Made by a program: the position numbers and the translations under genes. From positions 1 to 5,126 of the forward strand of contig MGUO01000212.1 in the NCBI GenBank assembly GCA_001800015.1: a stretch of DNA of 5,126 nt, read 5' to 3'. The notes under the pieces are model-generated. The model ran no database searches and had not been told where the DNA came from. It saw only the letters and a program-made list of their open reading frames with translations. Below, piece by piece: positions 1 through 4,849 of the stretch (position 1 is its first letter; each line of letters starts with the position of its first letter). Source of the DNA: Elusimicrobia bacterium RIFCSPHIGHO2_02_FULL_57_9 (GTDB taxonomy: Bacteria; Elusimicrobiota; Elusimicrobia; UBA1565; UBA9628).

Positions 1-1
1 C

Positions 2-604
2 GTAAACGTTACCTTGCTGTTTTCCCAGGAGATATACGAAAAGGTCGCCTGGGCCTACATCGTCGGGCTTGAGCAGCGCTCCAACCGCAAGCAGGACATT
101 GCCGCCATCGCCAGCGTGGCCAGCTTTTTTGTCAGCCGGATAGATTCGGCTTTGGACGCCAAACTTCCCGAGAATTTGAGGGGAAAAACGGCCATCGCCA
201 ACGCGAAGCTGGCTTATGAGCGGTATAAGAAAATCATTGACAGCATCCGTTGGCGCGCCATGGCGCAGAGGGGGGCCATGCCCCAGCGTCTATTATGGGC
301 CAGCACCAGCGTAAAAAACCCCTCATACCGCGATGTTCTGTATGTCGAGGAGCTTGTTGGCGCGGATACCGTCAATACCATTGCCCCCGCCACCCTCGAC
401 GCCTTCCGTGATCACGGCCGGCCGCGCCTCAGCCTGGAGGAAAATCTGGATCAGGCGCGTGAAACGATGAAGGCTGTTGAAAAACACGGCATATCCATGG
501 ACACGGTGACGGACGATCTTCTCAACGATGCGGTGCGCCTTTTTGAGGAGCCCTTCGCCAGGCTGATGGCGGCGATCGCCAAAAAAATTCAGCATGTTCC
601 TTAA
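2..604 (+). CDS. tal: Transaldolase, long (mycobacterial/actinobacterial-like) type, 3' part only
   Basis: This is the C-terminal part of transaldolase, the pentose-phosphate enzyme that moves a dihydroxyacetone unit between sugar phosphates in the cytoplasm. The reading frame is open from base 2, and residues VNVTLLFS at the edge are the usual strand of this family. The true start and the Schiff-base lysine therefore lie upstream, and the TTG at 14 is not the start. Visible family blocks are ASVASFFVSRID, with Ser (122-124) and Arg (137-139) spaced like the phosphate-binding Ser and Arg of E. coli TalB, then AIANAKLAYERY, then LLWASTSVKNPSYRDVLYVE and DTVNTIAPATLDAFRDHG. The last two blocks are typical of the long type that occurs alone or fused to glucose-6-phosphate isomerase. 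The protein ends at a TAA (602-604) just after the normal C-terminal helix, so no downstream fusion exists. About 200 residues of an expected roughly 370 are present. Family assignment is firm; whether the upstream part is intact is unknown. Confidence 0.93.
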   Translation, partial: VNVTLLFSQEIYEKVAWAYIVGLEQRSNRKQDIAAIASVASFFVSRIDSALDAKLPENLRGKTAIANAKLAYERYKKIIDSIRWRAMAQRGAMPQRLLWASTSVKNPSYRDVLYVEELVGADTVNTIAPATLDAFRDHGRPRLSLEENLDQARETMKAVEKHGISMDTVTDDLLNDAVRLFEEPFARLMAAIAKKIQHVP

Positions 605-608
605 TGCA

Positions 609-614
609 TATAAT
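609..614 (+). promoter_or_regulatory. Putative -10 element (TATAAT) for clpP
   Basis: A perfect TATAAT lies in the 22-bp AT-rich gap between tal and clpP, ending 12 bases before the ATG at 627. A TG at 605-606 sits one base too far upstream for a textbook extended -10. No good -35 is visible: a 17-bp spacer gives AATTCA, and a 15-bp spacer gives TTCAGC. If used, transcription would start near 620-622, leaving a leader of only about 5 to 13 bases depending on the start codon. AT-rich gaps can yield TATAAT by chance, and clpP could instead be read from a promoter upstream of tal. Confidence 0.4.
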
Positions 615-626
615 TTTTGCTAAATT

Positions 627-1277
627 ATGCCCATGAACCTAATACCTCAAGTCATTGAACGCGCCACCCAGGGCTCGGTTATCGGCTACGATATCTACTC
701 GCGGCTGTTGAAGGATCGGATTATTTTCGTCGGCGGCTACGAAGGGGAGTTCACCACCGACTCCGCCAACGTCCTGATCGCCCAGCTGCTCTATTTAGAT
801 TCCGATGACAACAGCAAGGATATCAACCTTTACATCAATTCTCCCGGCGGCATGGTCACGGCCGGCCTGGCGGTCTATGACACCATGCAGTACATTAAGT
901 CGCCCATTACCACCATTTGCATGGGCATGGCCATGTCCTTCGGCGCAGTGATTCTGGCCGCGGGCACCAAGGGCAAGCGCTTCGCTCTTCCGCAATCGCG
1001 CATCATGATCCACCAGCCCTTGGTCGGCGGCATCTCCGGGCAGGCGACCGACATTGTCCTGGAGGCCAAGGAGATGGCCTATACCCGCCAGACCCTGGAA
1101 AAGATCGTGGCCAAGCATACCGGCCAGCCTTTGGAGAAAATCACCCGGGACATGGAACGCAATTACTACATGTCCGCCGAGGAAGCCAAGGTCTACGGCA
1201 TCGTCGATGAGATCCTTGTCGGCGCCAAGGCCGCCGCCTTGGTCGGCGCGGCGCCCGGCAACTCTCGCCATAAATAA
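627..1277 (+). CDS. clpP: ATP-dependent Clp protease proteolytic subunit (ClpP family) with Ser-His-Asn triad
   Basis: ClpP is the cytoplasmic serine peptidase that forms a tetradecameric chamber and degrades proteins fed in by ClpX or ClpA/ClpC ATPases. The 216-residue product covers the whole family fold, including YDIYSRLLKDRIIF (21-34), the oxyanion-loop INSPGG (70-75), the nucleophile motif GMAMSFGA with Ser104, and IMIHQP with His129. The Ser-His spacing of 25 matches E. coli ClpP. The third triad position, Asp in the E. coli ERDRF context, aligns with Asn179 (ERNYY, codon AAT at 1161-1163). Before the handle there is a 3-residue insertion (about 35-48) relative to E. coli, and one extra residue after His129 (PLVGG). 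Neither ATG (627, or 633 giving the family-typical MNLIPQVIE start) has a Shine-Dalgarno sequence, so 633 is an equally plausible start. No clpX follows; the heat-shock operon does. Identity as ClpP is firm. It may be a second, specialised paralogue, and its peptidase activity is uncertain. Confidence 0.95.
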   Translation: MPMNLIPQVIERATQGSVIGYDIYSRLLKDRIIFVGGYEGEFTTDSANVLIAQLLYLDSDDNSKDINLYINSPGGMVTAGLAVYDTMQYIKSPITTICMGMAMSFGAVILAAGTKGKRFALPQSRIMIHQPLVGGISGQATDIVLEAKEMAYTRQTLEKIVAKHTGQPLEKITRDMERNYYMSAEEAKVYGIVDEILVGAKAAALVGAAPGNSRHK

Positions 1278-1289
1278 AACCTCCGCTTC

Positions 1290-1318
1290 TTGACAGACGC
1301 GGGAACTTCCTATATAAT
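1290..1318 (+). promoter_or_regulatory. Consensus sigma70-type promoter of the hrcA-grpE-dnaK-dnaJ operon
   Basis: TTGACA at 1290-1295 and TATAAT at 1313-1318 are both exact consensus hexamers with the ideal 17-bp spacer. The promoter begins 12 bases after the clpP stop codon and points to hrcA. Transcription would start near 1325, giving a leader of about 44 bases. That start falls inside the left arm of the CIRCE-like operator, which is the arrangement expected for steric repression by HrcA. Such a strong promoter implies that repression, not promoter weakness, sets basal chaperone levels. Confidence 0.92.
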
Positions 1319-1322
1319 AATT

Positions 1323-1349
1323 TTAGCAGTCCCAGTGCCTAACTGCTAA
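1323..1349 (+). promoter_or_regulatory. CIRCE-type operator (HrcA binding site), variant arms
   Basis: This is an inverted repeat with arms TTAGCAGTC (1323-1331) and AACTGCTAA (1341-1349) separated by exactly 9 bases. It has the 9-9-9 layout of CIRCE, whose consensus arms are TTAGCACTC and GAGTGCTAA. Eight of nine arm positions pair. Relative to the consensus, C7 of the left arm is G and its partner in the right arm is C, so symmetry is kept. The outermost right-arm base next to the spacer is A instead of G. The site overlaps the predicted start of transcription and lies 20 bases before hrcA. In RNA the arms could also pair at the 5' end of the message. Confidence 0.87.
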
Positions 1350-1368
1350 TTTAGAATATGACCGAGCC

Positions 1369-2466
1369 ATGCGCCAATTAAAACCGGAAGTCGCGCAGCA
1401 CCGCAAGAAAAACCTGCTGCAATGGGTTATTCACTATTACATCAAGACCTCCAAGCCGGTTTCTTCCGCGGTTGTCGCGCAGGAGGCGGGCTTAAGCCTT
1501 TCCAGCGCGACCATACGCAGCATTCTCCAGGAGCTTGAGGAGGAGGGCTATCTGCATCAGCCCCACACCTCCTCGGGCCGCGAGCCCACCGATAAGGGCT
1601 ATCGATTTTACGTCGACTATTTGGTCGATGTCCAGCGCTTGGCCTCCAACGAAAAGGAAAAAATCGATCGGCAATACCGCAACCGCATCGAGGCAATGGA
1701 TACCTTGCTGTCGGAAACCTCGAAACTCCTTTCCAAGGTCTCGCACAGCGCGGGTTTGGTGCTTTCGCCCCAGATAAAAACCCACGCGCTTAAAAGGCTT
1801 GAACTGATCCATTTGGGAGGGCGCAGCGTCCTGGGGATACTAGTCACCGAGGCCGGCTTTGTGCGCCATTGGCCCATCCGCTTGAGCTTTAGCCCCTCCT
1901 CCCGTCAAATCAACGTTTTGAACCGTTTTCTTAACGATAATATTCGCGGCTGCAGCGTTTCGCAGGCGCAATCCGTGGTGATGGCCAAGCTTAAGAATAT
2001 GGAGCAGGAATTTCAGGAGCTCAACCTGTTGGCCGGCGAACTATTGAAGGAAGTCAGCCTGGTTATAGGCCCCGACGCCCTTTATGTCGAGGGCGCCGAC
2101 AATATTCTGAGTCACGTCCAGGAAATCGGGGATATGTCCGCGGTCCAGTCCTTGATGCGCATGATGGAGGAAAAAAACATCATCGCCGGACTGCTTGAAA
2201 GCGAATTGGACCCGCGCAAGGGTAAAAATCTGCCGGCCGGCAAGCCTCATGTGCGCATCGGCCGGGAATCCGGGCTTCCCGAACTCATGGGCTTAAGCCT
2301 TGTAACCACGACTTATTCTCATCAAGGCCGGTCCATCGGCGTATTGGGCATATTGGGCTCCAAGCGCATGGAATATTCGCGGATGATGAGCCTGGTCGAA
2401 TATCTTAGCGGGCTGGTCTCGCTGAAGCTGCGCACCTGGGATTTGGAGGATGAGGATGACCTCTGA
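1369..2466 (+). CDS. hrcA: Heat-inducible transcription repressor HrcA
   Basis: HrcA is a dimeric winged-helix repressor that binds CIRCE and shuts off class I heat-shock genes; in studied bacteria its folding depends on GroEL, which couples it to chaperone load. The 365-residue protein, slightly longer than the usual 340-350, has the N-terminal DNA-binding domain at about 1-85. The family signature runs from LSSATIR (44-50) through the ELEEEGYLHQPHTSSGR and PTDKGYRFYVDYL blocks (55-85). The GAF-like dimerisation and regulatory part follows, with DALYVEGADNIL at 236-247 and the end block SIGVLGILGSKRMEYSRMM at 322-340. Where the consensus is ATIRNxM, this protein has ATIRSIL, and GRxPT has Glu as the variable residue. 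It ends in an acidic DLEDEDDL tail encoded by the stretch that also holds the grpE ribosome site. ATG 1369 is chosen because it begins just before the conserved N-terminal helix. Its Shine-Dalgarno is weak (only GAG at 1364-1366). It is the first gene of the operon and probably autoregulated through the adjacent operator. Confidence 0.97.
   Translation: MRQLKPEVAQHRKKNLLQWVIHYYIKTSKPVSSAVVAQEAGLSLSSATIRSILQELEEEGYLHQPHTSSGREPTDKGYRFYVDYLVDVQRLASNEKEKIDRQYRNRIEAMDTLLSETSKLLSKVSHSAGLVLSPQIKTHALKRLELIHLGGRSVLGILVTEAGFVRHWPIRLSFSPSSRQINVLNRFLNDNIRGCSVSQAQSVVMAKLKNMEQEFQELNLLAGELLKEVSLVIGPDALYVEGADNILSHVQEIGDMSAVQSLMRMMEEKNIIAGLLESELDPRKGKNLPAGKPHVRIGRESGLPELMGLSLVTTTYSHQGRSIGVLGILGSKRMEYSRMMSLVEYLSGLVSLKLRTWDLEDEDDL
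2445..2449 (+). promoter_or_regulatory. Ribosome binding site of grpE, inside hrcA (decides the start)
   Basis: GGAGG lies within the last codons of hrcA. It touches the ATG at 2450 directly (spacing 0) but is 6 bases from the ATG at 2456. This favours 2456 as the real grpE start. The overlap implies translational coupling between HrcA and GrpE synthesis. Confidence 0.75.
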
Positions 2467-2980
2467 ACTGCCTCCCCTAAACGAAAATCCTGAAGGCCGT
2501 CAGGCCGCCGAACCGATTGCAATACCAATCGGGGCGGCGGCCAAGCCCGCCGAACCTGATTACTATAATCAGCTTTTGAAGCTTAAGGCCGAGTTCGAGA
2601 ATTACCGCAAAAGAACGGACCGGGAAAAGCCCGAATTCTACCGCATGGGCAAGGCTGAGGTGTTGCACAAATTATTGCCGATTTACGATCTTTTGCAGAG
2701 GGCGCACGAGCAGATCCAGAGTTCGCCGGCCGACACGGTGTTTGCCCAAGGCATGGACGGTATTTTCAAGGAGTTTCAGAAGATTTTCAAGCAAGAGGGC
2801 GTGACGGCCATGGACCCGGTAGGCAAGCCTTATAATGCCCAGTGGCACGAGGTCCTCGACACGGCGGATAATCCGGATTTCGAGGAAGGAGCGGTGGTGG
2901 AAGTGCTGCAAAACGGATTTATGCTTCAGGACAAGGTCCTGCGCATCGCCAAGGTGCGAATAGCGAGGAACAAAAAATAA
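2456..2980 (+). CDS. grpE: Nucleotide exchange factor GrpE (Hsp70 co-chaperone)
   Basis: GrpE is a cytoplasmic homodimer that opens DnaK's nucleotide pocket, releases ADP and so resets the chaperone cycle. The 174-residue product has a Pro/Ala-rich disordered start (about 1-34), then the long dimerising helix LKAEFENYRKRTDREK (42-58) leading to LLPIYDLLQRA (73-83). The C-terminal beta domain that contacts DnaK includes the WHEVL block (130-134) and the family signature VVEVLQNGFMLQDKVLRIAKV (147-167). Its length is normal for the family. Start 2456 is preferred over 2450 (176 residues) because of the GGAGG spacing, and it overlaps hrcA by 11 bases in a different frame. Oddities are Pro59 directly after REK in the long helix, where I would expect a helix-favouring residue, and LRIAKV where LRPA(M/R)V is common. 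Function is clear from homology and its place between hrcA and dnaK. Confidence 0.96.
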   Translation: MTSELPPLNENPEGRQAAEPIAIPIGAAAKPAEPDYYNQLLKLKAEFENYRKRTDREKPEFYRMGKAEVLHKLLPIYDLLQRAHEQIQSSPADTVFAQGMDGIFKEFQKIFKQEGVTAMDPVGKPYNAQWHEVLDTADNPDFEEGAVVEVLQNGFMLQDKVLRIAKVRIARNKK

Positions 2981-2992
2981 TAAAGGACTTTA

Positions 2993-2999
2993 GGGAGGA
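2993..2999 (+). promoter_or_regulatory. Strong ribosome binding site of dnaK
   Basis: GGGAGGA sits 5 bases before the dnaK ATG at 3005, in the 24-bp grpE-dnaK gap. It is the best Shine-Dalgarno sequence in the window, fitting the need for far more DnaK than HrcA or GrpE. No separate promoter, operator or terminator is visible in this gap, so dnaK is read from the hrcA promoter. Confidence 0.85.
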
Positions 3000-3004
3000 C
3001 TGAC

Positions 3005-4849
3005 ATGAGCAAGATTATCGGTATTGACTTGGGAACTTCGAACACGGCCGCGGCTGTGATGGAAGGCGGGAAAGCCACCATCATTCCGTCGGCCGAAGGC
3101 ACGTCGTTGGGAGGCAAGGCCTTCCCCTCGTACGTCGCCTTCGCTAAAGACGGCCAGCTTCTGGTCGGCGAGCCCGCCCGGCGCCAGGCCGTGGCCAACC
3201 CGGAAGGCACTTTCATGGCCTTCAAGCGCAAGATGGGGACCGACTACAAGTATAAGTTCGGGGGCAAGGAATACACGCCTCAGCAGCTTTCCGGGTTCCT
3301 GCTGCAAAAGGTCAAGCGAGACGCCGAGGCCTTCCTGGGCGATAAAATCGAAAAAGCCGTCATCACCGTACCGGCGTACTTTAATGACAACCAACGCCAG
3401 GCGACCAAGGATGCTGGCATGATCGCGGGCTTGGAAGTCGTGCGCCTAGTCAACGAGCCCACCGCCGCGTCTTTGGCTTACGGCATAGACAAGGCCGGCA
3501 AGGAGCAGAAAATCCTGGTGTTCGATCTGGGCGGCGGAACCTTGGACTGCACGGTCATGGAGATGGGCGTCGAGGGAACTTTCCAGGTGCTTTCAACCTC
3601 CGGCGACACCCAGCTGGGCGGCACCGACATGGATAACGTCCTTATCGATTATATCGCCGGCGAATTCAAGAAGGAGACCGGGGTGGACGTGCGCAAGGAT
3701 CCCATGGCCATGCAGCGCGTGCGCGAGGCCGCCGAGAAAGCCAAGATCGAGCTTTCCTCGACCTTGGAGACCGACTTAAATCTCCCCTATCTGACCGCCG
3801 TGGACAATCAGCCCAAACATTTGACTATGAGGCTGACCCGGGCCAAGCTGGAGTCTTTGGTGGACTCGATCGTTAAGAGATGCAAAACTTCCATCAACAA
3901 CGCCCTTAACGACTCGAAACTCAAGACCTCCGACATCACCCGCATCATCCTGGTCGGCGGACCCACCCGCATGCCCATCGTGCAGAAGTTCGTCGAGGAT
4001 TACGTGGGCAAAAAAGTGGAGCACGGGGTCGACCCCATGGAGTGCGTGGCCGGCGGCGCCGCCATCCAGGCCGCGGTGTTGACCGGCGAGGTCAAAGACG
4101 TCCTGCTTCTGGATGTCACGCCCTTGACCTTGGGAATCGAAACCATGGGGGGCGTGATGACCCCCCTTATCGAGAGAAACACCACCGTGCCGGTCGAAAA
4201 ATCCCAGATATTCTCCACGGCCTCCGACAACCAGCCCGCCGTCACCGTCCACGTTCTGCAGGGCGAGCGGCCGCGCGCCGGCGACAATGTCTCGCTGGGC
4301 AAGTTCGACTTGGACGGCATCCCGCCGGCCCCGCGCGGCATGCCGCAGATCAAGGTGTCTTTCTCCATAGACGCCAACGGCATCTTAAACGTCAAGGCCG
4401 AGGACCTGGGCACCAAGAAAACCCAGCATATCACCATTTCGGCGCCCAACAAGCTGTCCAAGGATCAGGTGGAAAAGTTCGTCAAGGAAGCCGAGAAATT
4501 CTCCGAGGAAGACAAAAAGTTCAAGGAGAAGGTCGCGGCCAAGAACGAGGCCGATGCGGTGTTGTTCGCCTCGGAAAAAGCCCTTAAGGAGCATGGCGAC
4601 AAAGTCCCGCAGGAAGAGCGCGCGGCCATCGACCGCGGCATCTCGGATCTAAAGGAAGCCATCAAGAGCGAGGATATGGAAAGAATCAACAAGGCCAAGG
4701 AGGAACTGCTTAAAGTCAGCCACAAGCTGGCCGAGGAAATCTATAAAAAAGAATCCACTCAGGGCGGCGCAACCGCTGCGCACACCCAACCCGGCGAAAA
4801 GCCCAAAGAAGAGGTCGTCGAGGCCGAAGTCGTGGAAGAGAAAAAATAA
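3005..4849 (+). CDS. dnaK: Molecular chaperone DnaK (Hsp70)
   Basis: DnaK binds exposed hydrophobic segments of cytoplasmic proteins and releases them in an ATP-driven cycle with DnaJ and GrpE. The 614-residue protein is full length. The ATPase domain (about 1-365) shows phosphate loop 1 IGIDLGTSN (5-13), FKRKMG (73-78), AVITVPAYFND (118-128), loop 2 VFDLGGGTLD (172-181) and the adenosine motif ILVGGPTRMP (315-324). The linker VLLLDVTPLTLGIE (366-379) leads to the beta substrate-binding domain (to about 478), then a charged helical lid and the tail EEVVEAEVVEEKK. The 20-odd-residue insertion that E. coli DnaK has after its FKRxxG equivalent (near residue 80) is missing. EGTSLGGKAFPS (31-42), STSGDTQLGGTDMD (197-210) and AEDLGTKK (465-472) resemble the archaeal-type DnaK more than the usual bacterial form. 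A GGGAGGA site precedes the start. It lies between grpE and dnaJ in one transcription unit under the CIRCE-like operator. Confidence 0.98.
   Translation: MSKIIGIDLGTSNTAAAVMEGGKATIIPSAEGTSLGGKAFPSYVAFAKDGQLLVGEPARRQAVANPEGTFMAFKRKMGTDYKYKFGGKEYTPQQLSGFLLQKVKRDAEAFLGDKIEKAVITVPAYFNDNQRQATKDAGMIAGLEVVRLVNEPTAASLAYGIDKAGKEQKILVFDLGGGTLDCTVMEMGVEGTFQVLSTSGDTQLGGTDMDNVLIDYIAGEFKKETGVDVRKDPMAMQRVREAAEKAKIELSSTLETDLNLPYLTAVDNQPKHLTMRLTRAKLESLVDSIVKRCKTSINNALNDSKLKTSDITRIILVGGPTRMPIVQKFVEDYVGKKVEHGVDPMECVAGGAAIQAAVLTGEVKDVLLLDVTPLTLGIETMGGVMTPLIERNTTVPVEKSQIFSTASDNQPAVTVHVLQGERPRAGDNVSLGKFDLDGIPPAPRGMPQIKVSFSIDANGILNVKAEDLGTKKTQHITISAPNKLSKDQVEKFVKEAEKFSEEDKKFKEKVAAKNEADAVLFASEKALKEHGDKVPQEERAAIDRGISDLKEAIKSEDMERINKAKEELLKVSHKLAEEIYKKESTQGGATAAHTQPGEKPKEEVVEAEVVEEKK

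Noticed and set aside
14..16. TTG at 14 as a start codon for a 196-residue protein
   Set aside because: The frame is open to the window edge and the residues before it (VNVT) belong to the conserved transaldolase strand, so the gene starts upstream.
618..623. TGCTAA, a CIRCE right half-site, just before clpP
   Set aside because: The matching left arm would fall at 597-605, which reads TTCCTTAAT and does not fit. A lone 6-base half-site is not evidence for HrcA control.
1278..1289. A terminator after clpP
   Set aside because: The 12 bases between the clpP stop and the -35 box contain no stem-loop and no T-run; read-through into hrcA cannot be excluded.
1358..1381. Seven-codon upstream ORF (MTEPCAN) overlapping the hrcA start
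   Set aside because: The ATG has no ribosome site, and the frame is very short and ends inside hrcA. A chance ATG in the leader is the simplest reading.
2231..2242. Perfect 12-bp palindrome TGCCGGCCGGCA within hrcA
   Set aside because: It lies in coding sequence for LPAGKP, is explained by GC-rich codons, and has no U-run or partner site.
3776..4252. 158-codon open frame on the minus strand inside dnaK
   Set aside because: It is antisense to strongly conserved Hsp70 sequence, has a low-complexity Gly/Asp/His-rich translation with no recognisable domain, and no ribosome site. It is a GC-driven shadow, as are the minus-strand frame at 795-1271 in clpP and the plus-strand frame at 4042-4587.
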